This document shows, one piece after another, positions 16,501-23,717 of a DNA stretch of 64,000 bases. The notes under the pieces were generated by a model that was not told the origin of the DNA, did not search any database, and saw nothing but the letters and a program-made list of their open reading frames with translations. Location: contig NZ_CP049263.1 in the NCBI RefSeq assembly GCF_003048615.2, forward strand, positions 1,798,001-1,862,000, read 5' to 3'. Origin of the DNA: Campylobacter concisus (GTDB taxonomy: Bacteria > Campylobacterota > Campylobacteria > Campylobacterales > Campylobacteraceae). Positions within the stretch are counted from its first letter, which is position 1; each line of letters begins with the position of its first letter. Made by a program: the position numbers and the translations under genes.

Positions 16501-16627
16501 CAGGCGGAGTAAGACTTGGATACTCCTCTATTGGAAGCCCCTTGATACCCATAAAACCTGCTATAACTATGATGATAGATATAACAGTTGCAAATATCGG
16601 GCGGTTTATGAAAAATCTTGAAAACAT
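13502..16627 (-). CDS. cmeB: CmeB RND-family inner-membrane efflux pump
   Basis: A 1041-residue HAE1-type RND transporter, the usual length. MFSRFFINRPIFATVISII is the standard N-terminal helix. TM4 carries the proton-relay Asp pair in GIVVDDAIIVIENVERI and TM10 the Lys in LIGLAAKNAILIVEFA. The large periplasmic loops contain the porter motifs, for example NRVQAALSRLPQEVQ. It is a proton-drug antiporter, works as a trimer, and pairs with CmeA and CmeC. It begins 10 bp after cmeA and overlaps cmeC. No frameshift or missing key residue was seen. Confidence 0.95.
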   Translation of the reverse strand: MFSRFFINRPIFATVISIIIVIAGFMGIKGLPIEEYPSLTPPEVSVSASYSGADAQTIADSVASAIEDQINGVENMLYMQSTSSSAGTMNISVYFKIGSSSKQATIDVNNRVQAALSRLPQEVQNMGVTVRERSGSILQVVGFSNPNMDLVELYNYVNLNIADEIKRVNGIGDTALIGSKEYSMRIWLKPDRLSQFKLTPSDVISQVRIQNSQYAAGKIGEQPSKGENPYVYSVVSEGRFKDPKQFGEILIKSEDGTVVKLKEVATVELGAASYASEAMLNGKPAVPLLLFLQNDANALATAEAVKAKLEELKKTYPVGLEHTIAYNPTEFITVSIDEVIKTFIEAMVLVLIVMYFFLKSFRATIIPMLAVPVSIIGTFGGLYVMGFSINLITLFALILAIGIVVDDAIIVIENVERILHEDKDISVKNATFKAMEEVQTPVISIVLVLCAVFVPVSFMEGFVGVIQKQFALTLVVSVCISGFVALTLTPALCAVMLKRQESKPFWIVQKFNDFFDFSTKIFTAGVAKILKHVFISFIVIGIMGFATYGLFQKVPKGLVPSEDKGALMVITSLPPSTNMLKTKDELASISGAILSNPNVEFSMGFAGYDMLAGSLRENSAVSFIKLKDWSERKGAADSADALAGQFNGMLWGSKNSMTFVVNLPPIMGLSMTGGFEMYLQNKSGKSYNEIEADARKVTAAANARPELTGVRTTLETNYRQFKITVDKEKARLFGVSESEIFSTIAASFGSYYINDFNLAGKSYRVYARASDNFRNNPEDLRKIFVRSKDGGMVPLNSVATLTRSIGPDIVDRFNLFPAAMIMGDPKPGYTSGDAIRAIQEVVNDTLSSDEYAISWAGTAYQEVNSQGTGTTAFIFGMIFVFLILAAQYERWLIPLAVITAVPFAVFGSLLAVWLRGLTNDIYFEIGLLLLIGLAAKNAILIVEFAMQERESGKSIFESAVNAAKLRFRPIVMTSIAFTLGVFPMAISTGAGAASRHSLGTGVVGGMIASTTIAIFFVPMFYYLLENLNEKYWKKGAKKDEK

Positions 16628-16637
16628 CTATCTGCCT

Positions 16638-17798
16638 TTACTTGCTACTTGTAGCGTTTGCATCTTTGCCGTTTATAAATTCTGCACTTAGGTCTTTATC
16701 AGTTTCAACTGGTGCGCCAACTCCGATTTTAAGGAAGTTACTAACTATTATCTTATCGCCCTCCTCAAGACCCTCAGTCACAACGATCATATCTTTTGTT
16801 TGGTAGCTAGTTTTTACATTTTTTTGGCCTACTTTGCCATCTTTTACGACCAAAACATAAGTGTTTGTAGCGCTTTGCTGAAGGGCGACTTGCGGGATGT
16901 TAAAGACATTTTTTTGAACAAATCCGCTCATCTTTATATGACCAAACGCACCTGGTAAAATTTTACCCTCGCTATTATCAAAGCTAGCCTTTGCTAAAAC
17001 GCTACCAGTTGCGGTATTTACGACATTATCTATAAATGTCACTTTGCCAGTGAAATCTTCATTGTTTAAATTTAAGACAGCCTCGCTATTTAGTTGCTGC
17101 CAAGCGCCACTATCTAAATTTGCTTTTCTACTTAGATTATCCACGTCTGCGATGTAAAAGTCAGCTTCGATCGGATTTATCTTAGTTAGTCTTACAAGCT
17201 GGGTTTGGCTTGCTACTACAAGTGAGCCAACATCGACTTTATTATCGCCCACTACGCCGTCAAATGGAGCTACTATACTTGTGTAGCCTAGATCTATTTT
17301 TGCACTTTTTAAATTTGCTTTTGCGCTTACTAAATTTGCATTTGCGATATCGTAATCTGCAACGGCTGCGTCGTAGTCTTTTTGAGAGACTGCATTTTTC
17401 TTATAAAGGGCAGAAATTCTTTTAAACTCAGTCTCGGCATTTTTTAAATTTGCATTTGCCACGCCAACGGCTGCGTCAAGTGAGTCGTAGCTGGCTTGAT
17501 ATTTCTCTGGATCTATGAGAAATAGCTTCTCTCCAGCCTTGACCTTATCGCCAGGCTTAAAAAACTGCTTTATGATCGTGCCGCCAACCTTTGGATAGAT
17601 GATGACATCTTGGTTGCTAGTAACTGTGGCTGTGTAGTCAAAGCTAATAGGCACATCCGCTTTTTGTGCAACAAATATATCAACATGAGATGTTGGCATT
17701 TGCTGACCTGCAGCAGCCTTTTTGTCGCCACTTTCAAAGCAGCCAGAAAGCAAAAAAACGGCAGCTGAAAGCACAAGAAAACTTTTAAATTTCAACAT
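16638..17798 (-). CDS. cmeA: CmeA periplasmic adaptor (membrane fusion) lipoprotein
   Basis: A 386-residue membrane fusion protein. The signal MLKFKSFLVLSAAVFLLSGC ends in lipobox LSGC. A biotinyl-lipoyl-like half motif (VIIYPKVGGTIIKQFF, GDKVKAGEKLFLIDPEKY) is followed by a helical hairpin (about 95-165), the second half-motif (APFDGVVGDNKVDVGSLV) and beta-barrel and membrane-proximal domains. It bridges CmeB and CmeC. GAGAGG six bases before the ATG is a good ribosome site. Transcription probably starts in the 106-bp gap after cmeR, where a palindromic operator overlaps the promoter. Confidence 0.95.
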   Translation of the reverse strand: MLKFKSFLVLSAAVFLLSGCFESGDKKAAAGQQMPTSHVDIFVAQKADVPISFDYTATVTSNQDVIIYPKVGGTIIKQFFKPGDKVKAGEKLFLIDPEKYQASYDSLDAAVGVANANLKNAETEFKRISALYKKNAVSQKDYDAAVADYDIANANLVSAKANLKSAKIDLGYTSIVAPFDGVVGDNKVDVGSLVVASQTQLVRLTKINPIEADFYIADVDNLSRKANLDSGAWQQLNSEAVLNLNNEDFTGKVTFIDNVVNTATGSVLAKASFDNSEGKILPGAFGHIKMSGFVQKNVFNIPQVALQQSATNTYVLVVKDGKVGQKNVKTSYQTKDMIVVTEGLEEGDKIIVSNFLKIGVGAPVETDKDLSAEFINGKDANATSSK

Positions 17799-17841
17799 AA
17801 AAACCTCTCTTAATTTTAAATTTTAATCCCGAATTTAGTTT

Positions 17842-17857
17842 TGTAATTTTTATTACA
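17842..17857 (-). promoter_or_regulatory. CmeR-type operator in the cmeABC promoter
   Basis: TGTAAT-TTTT-ATTACA is a perfect inverted repeat with a 4-nt centre (extends to TTTGTAAT/ATTACAAA, 17840-17859). From memory, the C. jejuni CmeR box has the same TGTAAT...ATTACA arms with an AT-rich centre. It lies directly downstream of the -10 box, where a bound repressor would block initiation. Confidence 0.8.
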
Positions 17858-17858
17858 A

Positions 17859-17864
17859 ATTATA
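17859..17864 (-). promoter_or_regulatory. -10 box of the cmeABC promoter
   Basis: TATAAT on the minus strand, one base upstream of the CmeR-type operator and about 60 bp before the cmeA start. The short palindrome AGTCA-C-TGACT (17867-17877) sits just upstream, between -10 and the presumed -35 region. Confidence 0.6.
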
Positions 17865-17904
17865 AAAGTCACTGACTATAACTAAATATAAATTAAAAGT
17901 CAAA

Positions 17905-18531
17905 TCAACTTTTAACAATGCCATTTAAAAATAGCTCCACGTACAAAGCAACGTGCTCTTCACGCTCTTTTTTGCTTAGTTTTGGCTCTTCGTTCAACAT
18001 AAGCGAATCAAAGTAGCAAAGCCCGATCACACTTTGTATAAAACACTTTGTGATAAATTTGGCTGGAAATTTTGGATTTAGCTGTGATTTTACCTCATCT
18101 CTTTCAAAGAAATTTATAAGCACAAGGTCGATCCTATTTAAAATTTGATCCAAAAATGCCCTGCCAAGCTTGCCGCCATTTTTAGAACCCTCACTCATCA
18201 TTATCCTGCCAAGTGAGATATTTTTCTTGGTGCAGACGATGGAGAAGATGATGGTTGCAAATTTGGTTAAAAACTCCTCCAAGCTGTGAGAAATTTTAAG
18301 ATCTATCTTCTCATCGATCTCTTTTATAAGAGCGTCTATCTCTTGCTCGATGATCGCTTGAAAAAGCCCCTCTTTGCTCTCAAAAAATGTATAAATGCTA
18401 GCAAGCGAGCCGCCACTTATCGCCACGATATCGCTAAGGCTCGTCTTTTCGTAGCCATTTTTTAAAAATAGCTCAAGCGCTGTTTTTACGATGAGCTCGT
18501 ATCGTTTTTTGCCTTTTTCTGATATCGCCAT
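17905..18531 (-). CDS. cmeR: CmeR-like TetR-family repressor
   Basis: A 208-residue TetR-family regulator. The N-terminal HTH is typical: ALELFLKNGYEKTSLSDIVAISGGSLASIYTFFESKEGLF (residues ~16-55, given in parts: ALELFLKNGYEKTS, DIVAISGGSLASIY, FFESKEGLF). The all-helical C-terminal domain would bind ligands such as bile salts. It lies directly upstream of cmeA on the same strand, as in C. jejuni, with the operator in between. It is probably read together with ccoG, which ends 30 bp before it. CmeR represses cmeABC and is released by bile compounds in C. jejuni; the same is expected here. Confidence 0.9.
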   Translation of the reverse strand: MAISEKGKKRYELIVKTALELFLKNGYEKTSLSDIVAISGGSLASIYTFFESKEGLFQAIIEQEIDALIKEIDEKIDLKISHSLEEFLTKFATIIFSIVCTKKNISLGRIMMSEGSKNGGKLGRAFLDQILNRIDLVLINFFERDEVKSQLNPKFPAKFITKCFIQSVIGLCYFDSLMLNEEPKLSKKEREEHVALYVELFLNGIVKS

Positions 18532-18561
18532 TTCACTTCCCGCTAAATTTTTGCCATTTTA

Positions 18562-19887
18562 TCATCTTTTAGGATAGATAAAGGTGCTAGCCCTTTGCAC
18601 GCTGATAGTTGGCTCGTCAGTGGCGTAAGCTTTTATACTTATATGTTTTAAAAGATCTTTTTCGCTTGTGTTTTCATTTTTTGATTTTAGCGTGACGATG
18701 ACCTTTTGTTTTGCGCCAGCTTTTAGCGTAAATGGCTTATTTGGACGAGAAATTTCTATGCTTTTATCATCTATCTCAAAGTAAAATTTATGATCCTTGC
18801 TTTGGGTATTTTGCACTAAAAATACGTAAGAATTTTCAACCTCACCTTGATCTAAAACCTTGTAAAGCTCGCTTGTTCTATTTATATTTAAAAGCATGCT
18901 CTCTTTTTTACCACTCATCAGCGCCGCAGCTACCAAAACTACGCACAAAATGACAAGATAAGCAACCGTTCTAAATCTAAAAATTTTCACCTTTTTATTT
19001 TCATTTTGAGAATTTATGCTTCTCCACTCTATAAGCGAGCTCTCGTTAAAATGCCCCATCACTTTAGCGCATGCGTCACTGCACTCAAGGCAGTTTATGC
19101 ACTCAAGCTGCATGCCCTTTCTTATATCTATATGCGTCGGACATATCCTCACGCAGGCCTCGCACCCAGTACAAAGCGCGCCTTCTTCTTTTGGCTTTTT
19201 AAATTTCTCTTTGCCATCATATATGACGCCACCTCGTTTTTGATTATAGATAACTTGTATCGTGTCGCTATCAAACATAACTGACTGCACCCTCGCATAC
19301 GGGCAGACATAGACGCAGAAATTCTCTTTTAAAATGACCACGTCATAGACTAGCCAAGCAGCGATGCTAAGCCAAAATGCAAGTAAAATTTTATGCTCCG
19401 CGGGGTCACTTATATAGGCTAAAAACTCAAATGGCGGCACAAAAAACCACATAAAATTTGCAGCTATTATGAGTGCTAAAACGCACCAAATTCCAACAGC
19501 TATTGCACGTTTTAAAATTTGACCTTGCGGCTCGTTTTGTTTGTTTTGGATATTTTTTCTGATCTTTAAAATTTTAGTCTGCAAAAGGTCACGAAAGACC
19601 GCTCTAAAAATGGTCTGCGGACAGCTCCAACCGCACCAGACACGCCCTGCAAGCGTCGTTAAGAAAAATATGCTTAAAAATAAAGTGATAAACAAAAATG
19701 GCATCAAATATAGCTCTTGCATATCAAATTTTGTAAAAAATAGATCAACTCTGCTCTTATCAAAACTTAGCAAAAATAGCTGCGCGTCATTTATCCTAAT
19801 AAATGGCAAAATAAATACAAATAACGTGATACAGGCAAAAAAAATATAACGCCTCTTGGCGTAGCTAAGATGAATATCCTTTGACAT
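18562..19887 (-). CDS. ccoG: CcoG/FixG-like cytochrome c oxidase accessory ferredoxin protein
   Basis: A 441-residue polyferredoxin with five or six membrane helices. Cys motifs in order are CGWSCPQT, CVYVCPYAR, CTGCEACVRICP and CINCLECSDAC; the last two are [4Fe-4S] ferredoxin motifs. After a final membrane helix comes a periplasmic Ig-like C-terminal domain (about 330-441). CcoG helps to reduce or deliver copper during cbb3-type cytochrome c oxidase assembly. In C. jejuni its homologue also sits next to cmeR (Cj0369c-Cj0368c). It is divergent from rpsU, with a 145-bp shared promoter region. Confidence 0.92.
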   Translation of the reverse strand: MSKDIHLSYAKRRYIFFACITLFVFILPFIRINDAQLFLLSFDKSRVDLFFTKFDMQELYLMPFLFITLFLSIFFLTTLAGRVWCGWSCPQTIFRAVFRDLLQTKILKIRKNIQNKQNEPQGQILKRAIAVGIWCVLALIIAANFMWFFVPPFEFLAYISDPAEHKILLAFWLSIAAWLVYDVVILKENFCVYVCPYARVQSVMFDSDTIQVIYNQKRGGVIYDGKEKFKKPKEEGALCTGCEACVRICPTHIDIRKGMQLECINCLECSDACAKVMGHFNESSLIEWRSINSQNENKKVKIFRFRTVAYLVILCVVLVAAALMSGKKESMLLNINRTSELYKVLDQGEVENSYVFLVQNTQSKDHKFYFEIDDKSIEISRPNKPFTLKAGAKQKVIVTLKSKNENTSEKDLLKHISIKAYATDEPTISVQRASTFIYPKR

Positions 19888-19991
19888 GGTGAGCCTTTTT
19901 TGAAATTTTTAAGATTATAAATTTTGGGTTATTAAAAAAGTATTAAATATTTTAAATTTGCCTAAAAAGCTTAAATTTATAAAAAACAGAC

Positions 19992-19997
19992 TATACT
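19992..19997 (+). promoter_or_regulatory. -10 box for rpsU
   Basis: TATACT, 35 bp before the TTG start, lies in a T/A-rich gap between the divergent ccoG and rpsU genes. Confidence 0.45.
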
Positions 19998-20032
19998 CAC
20001 GGCTTATTTTAATCTGAAAGGTGGTGAGGACG

Positions 20033-20245
20033 TTGCCTGGTATTAAGGTACATCCTAACGAGTCATTTGACGAGGGTTACAGAAAGTTTAAAAAACAAAC
20101 TGACCGTAATTTAGTCGTTACTGAAGCAAGAGCTAGACGCTTCTTTGAGCCTAAAACTGAGATCCGCAAGAAACAAAAAATTGCAGCTCGCAAGAAAATG
20201 CTTAAACGTCTTTATATGCTTAGACGCTACGAGTCAAGACTCTAA
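20033..20245 (+). CDS. rpsU: 30S ribosomal protein S21
   Basis: A 70-residue S21 that starts at a TTG codon. The frame also opens at GTG 20021, but known Campylobacter S21 proteins begin (M)[11 protein letters not shown], which places the start at TTG 20033. The purine-rich GAAAGGTGGTGAGGA stretch just upstream serves as ribosome site. The basic C-terminus ([19 protein letters not shown]) is typical. S21 helps base pairing of the message with 16S rRNA in the small subunit. The gene has its own promoter and terminator. The weak start codon may limit or regulate its translation. Confidence 0.93.
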   Translation: MPGIKVHPNESFDEGYRKFKKQTDRNLVVTEARARRFFEPKTEIRKKQKIAARKKMLKRLYMLRRYESRL

Positions 20246-20252
20246 AACCAAG

Positions 20253-20277
20253 ACAAAGAGGGCTTTGCTCTCTTTGT
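20253..20277 (+). terminator. Intrinsic terminator after rpsU
   Basis: ACAAAGAGGGC and GCTCTCTTTGT form an 11-bp stem (one G-T pair) with a TTT loop, followed by TTTAACTCTTCTTTT. Confidence 0.85.
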
Positions 20278-20348
20278 TTAACTCTTCTTTTAGCCTTATT
20301 TTTTTATAATCAAAGCAATTTTTTTATTTTATTTTAAACGGAAATCCG

Positions 20349-20981
20349 ATGCAAAAGCTAGCTGTAAATGAAGCTGCAGAAATTTTAGGCATAACAAAAG
20401 AAGCAGTCTATAATAGAATCCGCCGAGGCTCGTTAAAAACGGTCATTGAAAATGGCACTAAATTTGTCATCCTTGACGAGGAGCCAAGTAGCGAAAAACC
20501 CGCAAAAACCGCTTCAAAAAGCACAAAAACTAAATCCCAAAACGACGAGTTTGTAAGCTATTTGCTAAATGAGCTAAATGAGCTTAAGAGCCTAAATTTA
20601 AATTTGCAAGCCGACAAAGATAGGCTTTTTAAAGAAAAAGAGCAGATGCTCATTGAGCGCAAAAATGAAATTTTGCAAATTTACAAGGATAGAGACGAGA
20701 AGCTCATGCAGTTTCTAAACGCCATGCAAAGGCCGCTTTTAGCACCTAAAAACGAAAGTGCCGCAAGCGAAGTGGCGATAGATGCGCAGATAGAGGATGA
20801 GTCAAAATGGATAAATTTAAGCGAATATCTAAAGGAGTTAAATTTAAAGCCAAAAGCGACAAAAAAGATCAGTGAAAAGATAATAAAAGCGATACATCAC
20901 TCCAAATTTATCAAATTTAAACGCGGCGTGATACTTGTTAGAAGACATAAAAATTTAAAAGAGTTGATAGGAGAGATATGA
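20349..20981 (+). CDS. HTH/coiled-coil DNA-binding protein of unknown role
   Basis: A 210-residue protein. The first ~45 residues (LAVNEAAEILGITKEAVYNR, then IRRGSLKTVIENGTKFVIL) look like a MerR/excisionase-type winged helix with a beta-hairpin wing. A charged linker, then a coiled coil (about 70-120, NELNELKSLNLNLQADKDRL), and a second basic domain (about 150-210, SEYLKELNLKPKATKKISEK) follow. It overlaps the next gene by 4 bp, so it probably controls or accompanies the UPF0323-GSP-like operon. In the C. jejuni order I remember no such gene between rpsU and Cj0371, so it may be lineage-specific. Target unknown. Confidence 0.75.
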   Translation: MQKLAVNEAAEILGITKEAVYNRIRRGSLKTVIENGTKFVILDEEPSSEKPAKTASKSTKTKSQNDEFVSYLLNELNELKSLNLNLQADKDRLFKEKEQMLIERKNEILQIYKDRDEKLMQFLNAMQRPLLAPKNESAASEVAIDAQIEDESKWINLSEYLKELNLKPKATKKISEKIIKAIHHSKFIKFKRGVILVRRHKNLKELIGEI

Positions 20982-21595
20982 AACACATTAAAAAGATAGC
21001 AACTTATGCTGCGGTTGGGGGATTTGGTGCCATTATCATGGCTGGACTTGCTGGTTGTGGGAGCGACGATGGCGGTAACGAAAACGCACTAAACGAAGTT
21101 GCGCAAAAAAACGGTGCCTTTGTCATCATCGAAGAGAGCGCACCTGGCGTTTATAAAATTTTAGAAGAGTATCCAAGCACTGAAACGAGGGTCGTTTTAA
21201 AAGATATGAACGGTACTGAGCGCGTGCTAAGCAAAGATGAGATCGATAAACTTCTAGCTCAAGCAAACGCAAAGATCGACAATAACACTTCAAATTTGAC
21301 AAGAACGAGCGATGCACAGCTAAGTAGCGGCGGGCTAAGCCTTGGCGAGACTATCCTTGCTTCAGCAGCTGGCGCGATACTTGGTAGCTGGATAGGCAGT
21401 AAGCTCTTTGGTAACCAAAATTTCCAAGCAAATCGCCAAAGCACATATAAAAATCCAAGTGCTTACACAAGAAGCGTCGATAGCTTTAACAAGCAAAAAG
21501 CGGCAAATTCTGCTGCAAGAAGCAGCGGCGGTAAGAGTGGATTTTTTGGTGGTGGCTCAAAGTCAGGCTCTAGCTCATCAAGCTTTGGAGGCTGA
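20978..21595 (+). CDS. UPF0323 family lipoprotein (Cj0371-like)
   Basis: A 205-residue lipoprotein: the signal sequence ends at IIMAGLAGCGSDDGG, with lipobox LAGC. The mature part has a charged region, then a glycine zipper-like hydrophobic stretch (ETILASAAGAILGSWIGSKL, about 124-143), and a Ser/Gly-rich tail (GGKSGFFGGGSKSGSSSSS). This matches the UPF0323 family of Campylobacter, whose role is unknown. It is followed by the ATP-grasp gene, with GGAGG in its last codons serving as ribosome site for that gene, and by the same neighbours as in C. jejuni (Cj0371-Cj0374). Confidence 0.85.
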   Translation: MKHIKKIATYAAVGGFGAIIMAGLAGCGSDDGGNENALNEVAQKNGAFVIIEESAPGVYKILEEYPSTETRVVLKDMNGTERVLSKDEIDKLLAQANAKIDNNTSNLTRTSDAQLSSGGLSLGETILASAAGAILGSWIGSKLFGNQNFQANRQSTYKNPSAYTRSVDSFNKQKAANSAARSSGGKSGFFGGGSKSGSSSSSFGG

Positions 21596-21597
21596 AA

Positions 21598-22779
21598 ATG
21601 ATAAATTTAAGAAAAATCACCCCATTAAACAACGAATTTATGGAAAAAATCGGCTTTGCATGGCATACAGATAACGACAACAGCTCGTATATCGCTGATG
21701 AGATCGTGCAGGTAAGCGAAAAAGAGGCAAATGCCTACTACGAGGCGGCAAACGAGCTATATGATATGTATGTAAATGCCGCTCAACACGTGATCGACAA
21801 CAACCTTTTTCACGAGATAGGCATACCATTTAACCTTGTTGATATCATTAAAAATAGCTGGGAAAATGACGTTCATTGGCACCTTTACGGCAGGTTTGAC
21901 CTAGCTGGAGGGCTTGATGGTAAGCCTATAAAGCTCATTGAATTTAACGCTGACACGCCAACGGCAGTTTTTGAGACGGCGATCATCCAGTGGGCGATGC
22001 TAAAGCTAAATCACATGGACGAAGCAGCCCAGTTTAACGACCTTTACGAGTCGCTAAAGCAAAATTTTAAACGCCTTGTCACACTTGGCGACGAGGATGC
22101 AGACTTTGACGAGCTTTACGAGGGCTGGGGGATACTCTTTAGCAGCATCGCTGGCAGTATCGAGGACGAGCAGACCGTAAAACTACTGCAATACATCGCA
22201 AAAGAGGCTGGCTTTAAAACAGACTTTTCTTACGTTGATGAGGTCGTTTTTGACGATAATGAGGGCATTTTTAAAGGTGAAGAAAATTTCGAGTATTGGT
22301 TCAAGCTTGTCCCTTGGGAGAGCATAGCGATCGATGAGGGTGAGCTGGCTCTGATACTTTCAAACATCGTCAAAAATCAAAAAGCTATCATCATAAATCC
22401 AGCCTACACGCTGCTTTTCCAAAGCAAAGGGATCTTAAAAATCCTTTGGGATCTATATCCTAATCACCCGCTCTTGCTTGAGACCTCAAATGAGCCGCTA
22501 AAAGGCAAAAAATATGTGAAAAAGCCGGTATTTGGAAGAGAAGGTGCAAACGTCTCTATATACGATGAAAACGGCGCACAAATAGCAAGCAGTGATGGCG
22601 AATACGACTCAAACAAAGCCATCTATCAAGAATTTTACGAGTTTAACCAAGATGAGAAGGGCGAGAGCTACCAAGCAGGCGTATTTTACGCTTATGAGGC
22701 GTGCGCGCTTGGATATAGAAAGGGCGGTAAAATTTTAGATAACTACTCTAAATTTGTAGGACATTTTATTAAGGATTAA
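21598..22779 (+). CDS. Glutathionylspermidine synthase-like ATP-grasp enzyme
   Basis: A 393-residue member of the GSP_synth family (C-terminal domain of E. coli Gss, also YgiC/YjfC-like). Visible landmarks: RFDLAGGLDGKPIKLIEFNADTP (given as RFDLAGG and LIEFNADTP) near 98-120, the glycine-rich KPVFGREGANVSIY loop near 310 for ATP binding, and the C-terminal YQAGVFYAYEACALGYRKGG. True glutathione and spermidine substrates are unlikely in Campylobacter, so it may ligate an amine to another peptide or lipoprotein. Its pairing with the Ser/Gly-rich UPF0323 lipoprotein is conserved, and related pairs (ygiC/ygiB) exist in E. coli, which suggests the two work together. Confidence 0.85.
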   Translation: MINLRKITPLNNEFMEKIGFAWHTDNDNSSYIADEIVQVSEKEANAYYEAANELYDMYVNAAQHVIDNNLFHEIGIPFNLVDIIKNSWENDVHWHLYGRFDLAGGLDGKPIKLIEFNADTPTAVFETAIIQWAMLKLNHMDEAAQFNDLYESLKQNFKRLVTLGDEDADFDELYEGWGILFSSIAGSIEDEQTVKLLQYIAKEAGFKTDFSYVDEVVFDDNEGIFKGEENFEYWFKLVPWESIAIDEGELALILSNIVKNQKAIIINPAYTLLFQSKGILKILWDLYPNHPLLLETSNEPLKGKKYVKKPVFGREGANVSIYDENGAQIASSDGEYDSNKAIYQEFYEFNQDEKGESYQAGVFYAYEACALGYRKGGKILDNYSKFVGHFIKD

Positions 22780-22781
22780 AG

Positions 22782-23717
22782 ATGAAGATCGTTTGTTTAG
22801 ACGCGGCAACTCTTGGAGAAAACGTAGATCTTAGTGTTTTTAAGAAATTTGGCGAGTTTATCAGCTACCAAAAGACTAAGAGCGATGAGGTCGTGCCTCG
22901 TCTAAAGGGCGTTGATATCGTCATCACAAACAAGGTCGTCATCGACAAAGCCGTGATGGACGCGGCAAATTTAAATCTTATCTGCATAAGCGCAACTGGG
23001 ATGAATAATGTCGATCTAGAGCATGCAAAAGCTAAAAATATAGCTGTTAAAAACGTCGCTGGCTACTCAACTGCAAGCGTCGTGCAGCACACGTTTGCCT
23101 TGCTTTTTGAGCTAACAAATCGCATCAAATTTTATGATCACTACGTAAAAAGTGGCGAGTGGGTGAAAAGCGAAATTTTCACCTATCTTGGCGCAGATAT
23201 CAGCGAGATCGCTGGCAAAGAGTTTGGCGTCATCGGACTTGGCGAGATAGGACGCGGCGTGGCGGCAGCGGCACGTGCATTTGGCGCAAACGTGAGCTAC
23301 TACTCGACAAGCGGAGCAAATAAAAATAGTGAGTTTGCGCAAAAAAGCTTAGAGGGGCTACTAAGAAGCAGCGACATCATCAGCATCCACGCACCGCTAA
23401 ATGAAAAGACTAGAAATTTACTAGGCGCAAACGAGATAACTTTGCTAAAAGATGATGCGATAGTGCTAAATTTAGGACGCGGCGGCATAGTGGATGAAGC
23501 TGCTATGGCAAGGGCGATAGATGAGAGAAATTTACGCTTTGGCACCGACGTTTTAGAAAGCGAGCCAATGAGCAAAAATAGCCCATTTTTAAATGTAAAA
23601 AACAAAGAAAATCTACTAATCACCCCGCACGTAGCATGGGGCAGCTTGGAGGCTAGAAAGACACTCATCGTAAAGATCGTCGCAAACATCGAAAATTTCA
23701 TAAATGAGAACAGATAA
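22782..23717 (+). CDS. D-isomer 2-hydroxyacid dehydrogenase
   Basis: A 311-residue NAD-dependent dehydrogenase. The Rossmann motif is VIGLGEIGRGV (about 147-157). The catalytic Arg lies in LNLGRGGIVDE (about 227-237), Glu follows in FGTDVLESEP, and the catalytic His is in LLITPHVAWGS (about 284-294). It reduces 2-keto acids or oxidises D-2-hydroxy acids; glycerate, lactate or 4-phosphoerythronate-like substrates are all possible. It begins 2 bp after the previous stop with AAGGATTAAAG as ribosome site, and the next gene overlaps it by 1 bp. The order equals Cj0372-Cj0373 in C. jejuni. Confidence 0.9.
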   Translation: MKIVCLDAATLGENVDLSVFKKFGEFISYQKTKSDEVVPRLKGVDIVITNKVVIDKAVMDAANLNLICISATGMNNVDLEHAKAKNIAVKNVAGYSTASVVQHTFALLFELTNRIKFYDHYVKSGEWVKSEIFTYLGADISEIAGKEFGVIGLGEIGRGVAAAARAFGANVSYYSTSGANKNSEFAQKSLEGLLRSSDIISIHAPLNEKTRNLLGANEITLLKDDAIVLNLGRGGIVDEAAMARAIDERNLRFGTDVLESEPMSKNSPFLNVKNKENLLITPHVAWGSLEARKTLIVKIVANIENFINENR

